Of a stretch of DNA of 64,000 nt, positions 33,114-45,076 are shown one piece after another. Within the stretch, counting starts at the first letter, position 1, and each line of letters starts with the position of its first letter. Origin of the DNA: Annulohypoxylon bovei var. microspora (Eukaryota; Ascomycota; Sordariomycetes; Xylariales; Hypoxylaceae); contig MU405216.1 in assembly GCA_022836615.1 (NCBI GenBank), forward strand, positions 372,001 to 436,000. Reading direction: 5' to 3'. The translations under genes were made by a program, and so were the position numbers. Under the pieces are notes generated by a model. That model had not been told where the DNA came from. It saw only the letters and a program-made list of their open reading frames with translations, and did not search any database.

Positions 33114-36100
33114 TGGTTTATGTTAGTATACTCAACCCGCATAAACGTTTAGGTGCATTCGTAAGCTGAAAATTGGCGGGGAAGGTCCGAACTATCATTG
33201 GCCAAAGCGTTGTATGCGTATGTCGAAGGGATAAGAACAGGTACAGGGGACAGGTAGGTACAGGTACGGGTACAGGTACAGGTAGTGCATGTAAGAATGG
33301 CAGATGCAGACGGATGTAGATGTCAACTTTAACACTCTTCAATCACCAATCTTCAGCTGTAAGGTTAAGCTTGATCGTACAGCATAAATATGTTGCATCG
33401 AAACACCCGTGATTATAGGGGTTCTCCTTGTAGTGTTATTCACTGTTACAGAGGAAATAAATCAAGGTGAATAACACAACCCGTGGCGAAGGGACGGAAG
33501 GGAATCCGGGAGTACGGCACACACATAACTTTCGGTATGCAACAATCGAAGCCAAGGACAGGGTATGTATGATTGTGCCTCACTTGCTCACTTGGCTGTT
33601 CTTTGTGATGGGCACGTTGGAATATACTGATTGACGCCCGTGCTGCTGATGCTAATATCGCAACAACTTGCTGGCTTCAGGGTGCGTTGGTAATAGTGTG
33701 GGACAATGATCCTTATGTCATAGGTTAAGTGGTTTAGCATGCAAATGCTGGTTGGTAGTACCAGCTACGCTGAATGGCAACTTGCCAAGATGCTACTTGA
33801 CAGACTGAAGGATCCTCTAGGTAGTTCCGATGAAAGAAAAACCAAAGACAAGGAATAGAAAACGAATAATGAATAGAGAGGAGTGTTACTCACCGCGATT
33901 CCTACCCATTTTGCCCAAAAAGATGAACCAGATAAGCCCAGAATCCCCTAACAAACTACCGGGAGAGAAAAGATGGAGGGAGGATATCCTATTCCATCAG
34001 ATGAGTTGGTCGATGTTGGTTCCTAAGACTACTTGGAATAGCTGGAGCGAACGGGCAAGGGGAGGCCCACAGCGGACGATTCGGCTGACGATGGCTTGTC
34101 GATCTCGAATTGCGTAGACTTTTGATATTACTAGTAGGCTATGTATGTGGTATGCACGACAAGTAGTTCGTAAATGCGATCTGTCAACTAAATTCGATAA
34201 TAAAGACACAAAAAAAGATATTAATTAGATTATGGGTCGAAGATGTAAAAGACCGAAAGAACCAAACATTCGAAATCCGAACTTGTCTCGCAACAGGTGG
34301 GCGGGTACGCGAGTTTTGTAGCTCGGGTTGTTAAGCGTCTCCACGCGCGATACGAATTTGTGGAATGCGAGGGAAGGGTAAAAGTCTCGGAACCCCGTAT
34401 ATCGTGTATGAGTCGCTATCCTGCGACAAAGATCAGGTGGCCGGGCCTTGTCCTTTGACCATCCAGTTTCCCCAGATAGAGCCTAGTCTCGAATAGTGCA
34501 AAGAGTATAGAATTTCCACTTAATGGCAAAAAATTGACAAAGCGATCAATGCTTTGTGGTTTGACTGTTGAGAATATGTTAAAAACGAGCGTATGGTTAA
34601 GCGTAAAGCCGTTCCCAGGGTTGGCAGGAATTATTAACTAGTCGTCCTCCGAGATGTTTGCCGAGAACACGGAAGCGCCGGAGAATTCAGTATATTTATC
34701 TTAGATCGATGTTGGCAGGTTGGGAAGCAATTTGGACCTTGGCGCTGGGTCTTGTTAGAGTGAAAGCCTTTTGGACCTGAAGAAATGGCGACAACGGAAA
34801 TGAGATGCCTAGGAAGACGACGATGAGGAAGAAGTGGTAGAACTATTTCGATAGACCTATTTCCTATTTGCCGGCTTTTAAAAATGGATACTAACTATTA
34901 TGTGTACTTGAAAGCTCGTATCTATGTATCTACGTTCATAAGAACAAGGTGGTATGAATGTCAACTTGGAAAATAGTTGATGACAAAACGAATGGAGCAG
35001 GGGCATACGTCAGTCTGCAACGATAGGTAATGGTCTTCAATGATGGTCAATGATGGCTGGTAAATGATAATAGTAACTTCATATTAATGGACACCCTCCC
35101 ACTATGCTCGGAGATGGCCTAGCTTGCCGTACTACTGCAAAGCTACCGTGGACTGGAATATGAATAGCAATCCATTGTAGCAATAATACCGTAAGTGGGC
35201 TATTTAGCGGACCTTGGTTCGACGATGCAGGCGTACAGGCCAGACAGGCGTACATGCATTACCGGGTAGCATACAGATACGTCCCTTGACGTTGTACTGT
35301 AGATACTGTAATGTACAATACTGTAGTTTGGGATATGCCTGCGTGCGTAGGTAGTTGTGTCGATCAATCATCCGTCAGCCCGCATTTTAAACAGGTTGCC
35401 TGTTTTGAGAGAAAAATCCTCCAATAAGAAGAGTCGTCTTCGAAAAGATCTACCTCACCTCAGACTGAGGATTTCGATACCATAACAAACAACAGTTTAA
35501 CAGTTTGCGACATCGTCCATCATCGTCTATCACCGATTCCAATCCTAGTTTGGCTTAATGGTGGACGATTTTCGGCAAGTAGTAAGCATTAGATGCTTAA
35601 AGAGAACCACGCTCTCTATTAACAAAATTGATTGGATAGAACTTATCCCCGGATAAGACGGATACTTCCATCTGTGGAGGCGTATATGCCCAGCCTCAAC
35701 GATTTTCTTTTTATTCACTTCTTCAAGTGTAAAGCTCATCCCACCTGAAGATGGGCTATGCGTGTCTTACCGGAGGACTTGACGTGGCATAGGTGTAAGT
35801 GAGAATCTATTGTCGACCGATTCAGGGCCCGCACGCGCCCGTGTCGTACCGCAGCGGTTCGACCTCGCGAGACAGACCAGTGAAGAATCGTATATTTTGC
35901 ACAGTCGCAAAGCAGCAAGCGCTTGATCGCTTACCAGCCACTGCCATCCATCCAGTCAGAAGCCTTGGTATATCATCGAACCACAGAGGTGAAATTTTGA
36001 CAGATACGAATACACAAGAAGGACTGTCGTTCCACGTAACCGCCACACCTTGAAGAATCCTTTACTATTGTTTGGATTTTAGAACCTTGTTCAAGTGTCG

Positions 36101-37821
36101 ACATCGAACTGCGCCGCTAAGATTCCGCGTGGACCTAGCCGCCTTTGCAGCTTACACCTTTAGACCCCAGTGACAGATCACAGGGACCCCCTACAGATTG
36201 AACAGGCCAAGGCTTTCGGGTTTCGTTTCGACCGCCGAGATCTGGGCATCTAGGCGTCCATTGCGCCGACATAAAAGGGGGGGTACAGCATCCTTCTCCA
36301 ACATCTACCATTGATCGATCGAATACGGATTAATATTTGGATTGCTGAGCAGAACATCTAAGCCCCGGATGACGCGCGTTTCTGCAAAACCACTTTCATT
36401 TTTCTTTTTCCTTCATGGAAGGTGAAGATCTCAAATGCTAACAGTTAGGTTAAATTTGAATGTTCAGGAAAAATAATATTGAATAGAATTTACATTACTA
36501 GGTACATAATCTTGACTCATACGTCATATCCATTAGTTAAAGCAACATTGTGCTAAGACCTGAGCTAAAACTTTTAGTAATTTTTAGTACATAATGTTAA
36601 AGGCTTGGAATAATAGAATAATTCGATCTATCATCGATTTTATCAAATAAACTTTCACATACCATACCATTCTCATAATAACTTCGTAGATTTCTACGTA
36701 TTTGCGAAGGCAACGGGAACATTGAATGTCAACTGTTTGACCAAAATGATCAGACGAGCCTACCAAATCGAATCGGATACTCGGAGTTATGCACCTAATA
36801 AACCCATGATATATCGTTACATTATTCTTTGCGTCACACGGCATTTTCAGAAACACAATGCAGCACTGAGGCTTCCGAGCCGCCTTTGCATATATTAAGA
36901 GAGCCATAAATGAACATTCAATGCCTTGTCAGATTCAAACCTCCGGCCTACATGTCTCACTATAGTCCTACCACTTCGTTACTTGTTATAGCGAGTCGGT
37001 GACACCAGAAAGACAAGACGTACGATTGTCTGTATTTTGGATCAAGACTACCAACGCATATCTGCCAAGTCCATTATCGGCTAAGGTTGTAACAATTTTA
37101 TAAATACGCGTATTGGCATAAAGCAAAACGCAGCCGAATACCCGGATCGTAGCCTCGTGAATCTCTCATCTGGCTGGGAGATGTCCACATCTGAGGTAAC
37201 GTATCTAGCTTACCTAAGTTCCTAATACATAGGTACCATCCAATTATATACCTATAACCCTTTTAGACGTGTACAAACGCCTATGCATAGTCTAACGTTT
37301 AATATTCCTCCAGAGACCTCAATTCCTATACACACATGATATGGTGATATGGTGATATGGTGGCTTGGTGATACATAGGTACCTAGGCAGGTATAATAAT
37401 GAGCGAGTACGGAGGGGCAAGACGTTCATTTCCCGTCTAATCGAAAGTGATGTCATGGAAATTCTAATAAAAGCATGAGCAATATTTTGTACGGGGTTCC
37501 AGGCTCCCGGGTTTATTCACGTGTGGAAGGAACTCTGCGCTCAATTAAATCGGGATGAGATGGAACTTTACGATAAGCGATTTTAAATCCCCTTATCACA
37601 AATGTCCCATGTCCCGAGTCCCATGTCCCATCGGCGAGTTGATAGTGATTTGGCCGTGCATCAAGCTCAAGCTTCAACTTAACCATTCCATCCCCTTACC
37701 CATTACCTATTACCCGTTACCCATTAAACATAGCGCGTCTTACTAGGTCGTATTGATCAACGACATTTCTGGCTGCCAACCAAGCGCCCTGAAGGTCTGC
37801 GGTTAGACCTCATTCGTGGGC
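33114..37821. other. 4.7 kb gene-free divergent intergenic region
   Basis: It separates the divergent CAF120-like and PTC7 genes. I see a GGTACA-type microsatellite (33241-33285), a small GATATG repeat around 37340-37370, and nothing with a coding family signature. Long 5' leaders or non-coding RNA are possible but unsupported. Confidence 0.5.
33241..33285. repeat. GGTACA/GGTA microsatellite
   Basis: Imperfect short tandem units of GTACAGG and GGTA lie within the CAF120-like 5' flank. Confidence 0.6.
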
Positions 37822-39138
37822 ATGAGAAGGTCAGCTCCCTCTTTTTTGTTGGCCTCTAATTCTGGTCCAACGCGACGAATATTATCTTCTATCTACTTAG
37901 CACCATGGCATCGGCGCCCCCAACATACTGCGAGCGGTAGCCGTTCTTCCAAATCTACCGAGACATCTGGCAAATTCACAACACCTCTTCTAGATTCCGG
38001 TCCAAAATTACCATTCCATTTCGAGACCGGCTTTGCCTTATTCGCGAAACGAGCTCCGAGACCGTTTCCCCCGCCGTTTCTATCTCCTCCGTCGGGCTCG
38101 TTTTCGGACCCCCTTAGCACCCATCACCAGAGTCGCGACAAGCGAGCTTTTGTACATGGCGAGCTCATCAACGGATGGACAAACGGTGACGATGCGGTCT
38201 ATGCTAGCGAATATTTCATTTGCGCCAATGATGGCGTTGGCGCTTGGTCAGCTAGACCGAGAGGTCATGCAGGGTACTTTGTCCTACCGTCGCCCGAGCT
38301 TTGCGCATAACAGCCCGTGATTAATTAACATTGATTATAGTTTGTGGTCAAGGTTGATACTACACTTCTGGGTGGCGGCGATGCAAGATGATATTGTAAA
38401 GCCGCGACCACTTGACCAACCATACCGCCCGGATCCCATACACTACTTGCAGCAGGCGTATGAGCGTACTATCGAGGCAACCTCCGGCCCTAACGACTGT
38501 CTGGGAACTACGACAGCCACCGGGGCGCAGCTATTTTACAAGGCTGACGCCAATAACCCTGCGTCATCCGTAACACCGCTTCTCTATGTTACAAACCTTG
38601 GCGATTCTCAGGTCATGGTCGTACGGCCGAAAAACCAGGAAGTGGTATACAAAACGAGCGAGCAGTGGCATTGGTTCGATTGTCCGAGACAGCTCGGAAC
38701 GAACAGCCCAGATACGCCGACCGAGAATGCAGTCTTAGACGTAGTGGAGGTTCAAGAAGGCGACGTCGTGCTAGCCATGACGGACGGCGTAATCGATAAC
38801 CTTTGGGCGCACGAGATTGTAGAAAACGTATTCAAGAGCGTGAAGCGATGGGAGGCTGGAGAAGGGGGCCAAGCAAGCGGCCCCCGTAAAGATGGCGCGA
38901 ATGGCGGAATGACATTCGTCGCTCAAGAACTAGTCAATGCTGCAAAATATATTGCACTGGACCCTTTTGCCGAGAGTCCTTTCATGGAGCGTGCCATCGA
39001 AGAAGGATTAGCTAGTGAAGGAGGTAGGTGATATATCAGTATGACGATCCTTGTCGGGTATATATGCTAACAGTCGTAGGCAAACTGGACGATATCAGCG
39101 TCGTAGCAGCCTTGTGTCAGCGGAATACTACCTCTTGA
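37822..39138 (+). CDS. PTC7: mitochondrial PP2C-type protein phosphatase, PTC7-like
   Basis: Three exons: 37822-38273, 38341-39023 and 39080-39138; total 1194 nt, 397 residues, in frame. The N-terminus (MRRSAPSFLLASNSGPTRR..., no acidic residues, many Arg and Ser) looks like a mitochondrial presequence. Metal-binding and core motifs of PP2C phosphatases are in order: NGDDAVY, ICANDGVGAWSARPRGHAG|LWSRLILHFW (rebuilt by splicing), LLYVTNLGDSQVMVV, LAMTDGVIDN and LDDISVVAALC. Yeast Ptc7 is a mitochondrial phosphatase acting on coenzyme Q biosynthesis proteins, the best functional guess. Confidence 0.9.
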
Positions 39139-39680
39139 TAAATCCCAGACATTCGTCGGCGTCGGCAAGACACATTATTTACTGCACTCCCCACGCCCCC
39201 TTGAGCGATGAAGATCTACGTGTTCCAATTTCGCATTACCATCATGCCTCTTCCCCCAATCGTCATTAGGATGAGCTGAGATATGAGATATTAAGATGGG
39301 CTTGGTGTTACCTGACTTATGTGTTATTCGAAGGATTAGACATACAACTATAGACTACTTTCCGGTTCTTAAGGATTATATACATTGGTTGCGGAATTAG
39401 CACGGCGTTGGAGGGATTTTAAACAATAAAGGAGAGATATTGATCTTGAGGAACAGCCATATGAGAGCTGAATAGCCTCATAAATTCAACAATTCAATAC
39501 GTACCTCCTAGCGGGGCGTTGCCGTCAGACCCGCATTTCTTGACATACTGATAAGAATCTTCATTCTTATCGTTATCGTTATCGGTCGCGTTAATGCAGA
39601 ATTTCAACAATTTGAAAAGCTAAGAAATCACCTTTACGATGTTAACAATAACAACCATCACTTAATGAATACGAAGCAAA
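39139..39680. other. intergenic region
   Basis: PTC7 3' flank and UTP23 promoter. No other feature was seen. Confidence 0.55.
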
Positions 39681-40628
39681 ATGCCTCGCGCCAAACGGTC
39701 CAAGCAATATCGCAAGCTCATGGAGCAATTCTCCATGGGCTTCGGATATCGAGTACCGTACCAGGTTCTTGTAGACGCCGATTTTATTGCCGAAGCGAAC
39801 AAATGCAAAATGGACTTAGTACGCCGATTGGAAGATACTTTACATGGTGAAGTCAAGCCAAGTACGTCCCTAGCACCTTAACCTCATTCGTATTTGCGTT
39901 ATACTAATTGCGACCTTAAAGTGATCACACAATGTTCAATGCGACATCTTTACGAACGAAAATCCGAGCCTGGGGTGGAGGCAGCTATAGAACAGGCAAA
40001 AACTCAGTTCGAGCGACGACGATGCGGCCACCATCCTGACCAGTACCCGAAACCATTAAGTGCCTTCGATTGTATTCATTCTGTTGTCGATCCAAAGGAC
40101 AATGGTGTAAATAAACACCGCTACGTATGCGCCATCAACGACGATGATGTTAGGGCGAATATCCGGCAGATAGCTGGAACACCGTTGCTGTTCATTAGGA
40201 GATCGGTTATGATCATGGAGCCAATGGCAAGAGTGAGCGCGAGGATTAGATCAAAAGACGAGAAGAGCAAGTTCAGGGCAGAGCTGAAGACTCCCGGCGG
40301 CAAGAGAAAGAGAGACGAGGACGACAGCGACCAAGAGGATAACGAGAAGCAGGCTACAAAATCAGCGGGAGCAGAGAAGTCAGAGAAGAAGAAGAAAAAG
40401 AGCCACGGACGCAAAGAACCGAACCCCTTAGCTGTCAAGAAGAAGAAGCCAAAGTCAACCTCAGATGGACAGTATTCAGAGACAACCAAAACGGATGAAG
40501 CAGCTGCAACGGAGGCGGATCAGACGGAAGCACCGAAACGAAAGCGCAGGAGAAAGCACAAAGCTAATGATGTTTCTACGAATGAAGAAACTACTGCTGT
40601 GGCCAACACTACTGGTGCTGAGGATTAA
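39681..40628 (+). CDS. UTP23: UTP23, PIN-domain protein of the small-subunit processome
   Basis: Two exons: 39681-39861 and 39922-40628; 295 residues. The intron ends in AAG, and splicing gives KPS/M-ITQCSMRHLYE, the conserved UTP23 segment. The N-terminus MPRAKRSKQYRKLMEQFSMG and YQVLVDADF begin the PIN domain. Candidate zinc ligands are the Cys in TQCSM, Cys and His in RRCGHHP, and Cys in FDCIHSVV (CCHC). The C-terminal third is highly basic (poly-Lys, KRKRRRKHK) with a PNPLAVKKKK motif typical of the family. It functions in the nucleolus in 18S rRNA maturation and in displacement of a snoRNA in yeast. Confidence 0.93.
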
Positions 40629-41519
40629 ACGGCGAACCAAACATGGGCAGACAAAGCTTGGCATAAAAAAGGCGTTTTCTTGAGGGACAAGCTATGGGAT
40701 CCTTGTACTCTACATAGTTTATGCGATTGATACCATTGATACCATTGACAACTTGGAATGTTAGAGTTGCATTCTTCGTTTAAGCATACCTGACTTGCCG
40801 AAATGCACGAAGCATCTTTAAAATGCCCAGTGACATATAAATTGCATTATGTTGAGATTTGTATAAGCATATTTAGGTAAGTATGTCAAACTAAGTGTCA
40901 AAACAATACCTCACAATAACCTCATTCTATCCATTAATCGGTGTCCTGACCTGGCTCTGTAGTGGAGACTTAATGCCTCCGAACTAGGCCATACTCAGCC
41001 TCATGTGACATCAAATCGGGTCCCTACTTTGGGTACCCACACAGGTTACGTAGGTACATCAGCCCCTAAAATTGTGGCTTTCATCTTTTGCTGAGCAGCT
41101 AAGATAACCGGTCTTACCACCAGACCAACTAATTGTCAGGTACAATACGAACTTACGAACTTCACTCACGATCATTAAAATCTCCCAAGTTTTTCTTAAG
41201 ATGATTTTCCGTAGTATCTTGCGAAAACCGAGTCCCTCTCTTCAAACTAGTGTCTGGTCGAGAAACATTATTCTCCTGCTTTAACTTGCAAGGGTTTGAA
41301 TCAGTTTCAAGGGTCCCACGGATTTGCGTGTTCTGACGATCACTTTCGAGTGCTCTCCGCCTTATTACCGTGGGGAATGGTGAAATTCATTGCAACCATA
41401 TCACGTCGGTGAACGAACAAAGCTTCGACCAGCGACAGCACGCAAACAGCCAAGATCATACAGATACAGGAACAGGATACAGTAGTGCCGATTAAATACA
41501 TGCACAAAAGGACGGACCA
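40629..41519. other. intergenic region
   Basis: UTP23 3' flank and promoter of the DUF726 gene. No other feature was seen. Confidence 0.55.
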
Positions 41520-44500
41520 ATGGCGCCGGTAGGGGGAATCCAGGAACTTGATGATTTCGGTCTGCCCATCAGGAAGTATGTTAGCCCCAAAGAGGGGGAA
41601 CAAGGCAATGATAAAGCCAAGCCAATTAATGGGACGGTGAAAAGTTCTAGTACTCCAACCAAGAAGGCAGACCAGTCGTCGGAAATCTCAAATAATCTAT
41701 CGAAATCAAAAACGGTAAAGGAGCCAGAGAAAGAAGAGGTAGATACCAAATTAAAACCTCCCGCGAAATCGAACGGAACCTCCGCTGCCAATAGCAATAG
41801 CGACGACGACGATTTCCAAGATGCGCCCTCTACTCCAGTACCAGAACCAGAGCCAGAGTCAAGTACCCGGCCAAAGCCAGAATCAAGTACCCAACCCGAG
41901 CCACAAAGCATCCAAGATATCGACGAAGCAAAGACTCCTCTGCCTACTCAATCCGAGTTTAAGAAAGAGGTGACAGATACGAAAGAGATAAATCTGCCAC
42001 TAAGAGAGGATCAGAAGGAAGGCTCGGATTCATATGAGAACCTTGACTTGCCACAACCCTCAAAGCGCAAGAATACCTTGAGTAAAGACGTACAGGCAAT
42101 TTCGGGGCCAACAATAAAGCAGGTTGAAACTAGTAGGCAGGCCGACGAAGCCGAGAAAGCCTCGCATGTTGACCATAGCCGGAATGTTAGCCTGGCAAGC
42201 ACGAATCATGATGCTTCGGAGTTTTCCCATCAGCAGTTGACAGGGCATCATGAAGAGAAAAAGGAAAATGAGGACGATGAGTGGCAGGCCATGCCGGCTT
42301 ATGCGCCATATGATATATATGATGACGACAACAGGCTAGTAGCTAAAGAACATGATCCTGAAGAGGATGATAATTACGGATATGGTGATCTCGGTGGCGC
42401 CGGAAAGGGATATACAAGGGTTCTAGATGACGAGGATGCGGAATCGGAAACAAGTATGGATGACAACACGCGGTACTTGTTCAAGGACCCCAAGAGTACG
42501 AGTATGACGGAAATGGACGAAGAACAACGAGATGCTGTCTCTCAGCTACAGGCTACGAAAGATTTGTTAACAGAAGGGCAAAGGATAGCATATGTTGGAG
42601 TCACCCGTCTAGAGCTTTCCGAGATGATTAAAGAGGCAGAAAGCATCATGCCGCAGAGGAAGAAGATAAAGAAGGAGGTTCAGATGGCAGCCGAAGCGTT
42701 GAAGATGTGGTCTCAGAAGATTATGATTCGGCTCTATGCCCATATGGAAATAAGTCCCGCGGAACAGGTGATGATCGAACAGCTAGCCGAACACGGCGTC
42801 ATGCCCAAAGATCTTACGCCGGTTCTCATGCATAACTCGAGGGTCAAAAACCCAATGGCGGAGCAAACACCGTCTTCAACACCGCCATTTTCGTTGAAGA
42901 GCCCAAGGTCGTCCATCTCGACATCTCCGGGTGAGGAGAAATCTGCAGAGCCGCCACCACCTTATGAGAGCAACGAGGGTGAGGATATGCCAGAAGTGAG
43001 GATGCCCTCGCAGTTGCCGAGTAGTGACAAGATTGATATTGATTTGCGATGGACCGTCCTCTGCGATCTCTTCCTAGTGCTGATTGCTGATTCCATTTAC
43101 GATGCTCGGTCTCGCGTGTTGCTAGAGAGAGTGGGACAAAACTTGGATGTGCCTTGGATAGATATCTGCAGGTTTGAGAAGCGTGTCACGGATGCTTTGG
43201 AAATGCAACAGCAAGCGGAGAAAGAAAACTGGAACGAGGAAGAGCATCTGGAGAACAGGAGAAAACTCGCCCAGAAGAGACGATACGTCATGATGGGCTT
43301 AGCTACCGTGGGGGGTGGTTTGGTCATCGGTCTGTCCGCTGGACTTCTTGCACCTCTTATCGGCGCCGGTCTTGCCGCTGGTTTTACAACTATTGGGGTC
43401 GGCGGCACGAGCTCGTTCTTAGCAGGAGCAGGGGGGGCAGCTGTAATCACTTCTGGCGCCGCCGCTTCTGGCAGTTTTATGGGTGGTAAGGCAGCGAGCC
43501 GACGGACTGGTGCTGTGAAAACTTTTGAATACCGCCCACTACACAACAACAAACGTGTCAATCTGATTGTGACCATTTCCGGATGGATGACGAGTACGAA
43601 TGATGACGTCCGTCTACCTTTCAGTACAATCGACCCGGTGATGGGTGATATCTACTCGATTTTATGGGAACCAGAGATGTTAACCAGCATGGGTGACACT
43701 ATCAACATTCTGGCAACCGAAGTAAGACACGTTTCTTGATATTTCTCAAACTCATCAACTAATTTGTATAGGCTCTTACTCAAGGATTACAACAAGTTCT
43801 GGGCAGTACTATTTTGATTAGTCTGATGGCGGCCCTTCAGTTACCGGTCGTTCTATCCAAGTTAACATACTTGATCGACAACCCCTGGGCCGTATCCCTT
43901 GACCGGGCATGGTCCTCTGGGCTCATCCTAGCCGACTCGCTGATTGACAGGAATTTAGGCACTCGACCTATCACATTAGTCGGCTACTCTCTAGGCTCGC
44001 GCGTTATCTTTTCCTGCCTCCTAGAACTGGCACGAAAAGGCGCTTATGGGCTAGTTCAGAATGTCTTCATTTTCGGCTCGCCTGTCGTTGTTAAGACGGA
44101 GGAATTCCTCAAAGCTCGTACCGTGGTGGCCGGTAAGTTCATAAATGGATACAACAGGGCGGATTGGATTTTGGGCTACCTATTCCGTTTAACCAATGGA
44201 GGGATTCGCCGGATCGCGGGTCTAGCGACTGTGGATGATATACCTGGTTTAGAAAACGTTGACTGCACAGAATTCGTCGTCGGTCACATGGAGTACCGCA
44301 CGGCGATGCCTAGGCTCCTTAGGGAATGCGGCTGGCTCGTCGAGAGCGACGAGTTTGGTGAGATCGAGGACCCCGATCCCGACCGATACAGAGAAAAGCA
44401 ACAGGAACTCATCAGCGAGATCGAAGAAGCCCGCAAGGAATTGGAAAAGGAAGAGTCGACGAAGAAGGGTGGGTGGGGTATCTTCGGTCGCAAGAAGAAG

Positions 44501-45076
44501 GGCTCTCGACAGGAGTGGGAGGTTTACGAAGATAGCAAGAAGGACCCAGAAGGATCCTCCAAGACAGAAGATAAAGAGGGTAACAATCACGGCGTCTTGT
44601 TCGACGTCGATGCTATCCGAGCGGAACTAGCGAAGGAGGAAGAGCTAGAGGTCAAGGAGTTAAAATCCACCTTACCGCCGATAAAGCTTGATCTCTCACC
44701 GCCGCCGGCCTCGTTATCTACTGGTTCAAGAGATACCATCCATAAAGCTAAGAGCAGTGGAGATATTTACGGGGGCAGGAGCTCCTCCTTCGAGTACAGG
44801 CTATCGCAAGAACGCACACCAACTAAGAGCCTAGGGTTCAACATCCCCCCGCCGCTGGAGGAGAGCGAGATTCAGATGACGTTCGACACGGCGTTCACGG
44901 AGCCTCATGATAGACCGCCGCCGCCACCAGCAAAGGACTACCCTCCGTCCCCGTTCGCGAGGCCGGAGATCAAGACTGCACAGACGACGCCCAATCTGGC
45001 GCTGAAAGATCCGTGGGCAGATGATGACGATGACGATTTTGGCAAGGAGAAGGAGATGACTATGACTTTTGCGTAG
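41520..45076 (+). CDS. DUF726 membrane-associated alpha/beta hydrolase (TMCO4/YFL034W-like)
   Basis: Two exons: 41520-43721 and 43772-45076, phase 0 GTAAGA...TAG intron; 1168 residues. The first ~330 residues are charged and disordered. A helical region follows. Residues about 590-660 form a Gly/Ala-rich hydrophobic hairpin (GLATVGGGLVIGLSAGLLAP, LAAGFTTIGVGG). The hydrolase part includes LIVTISGWMTS and, after the intron, the nucleophile elbow TLVGYSLGSRVIF (Ser807), FIFGSPVVV and NGYNRADWILGYLFR. These are the signatures of the DUF726 family (yeast YFL034W, human TMCO4). The C-terminal tail is acidic with Pro-rich motifs. The substrate is unknown. Confidence 0.9.
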
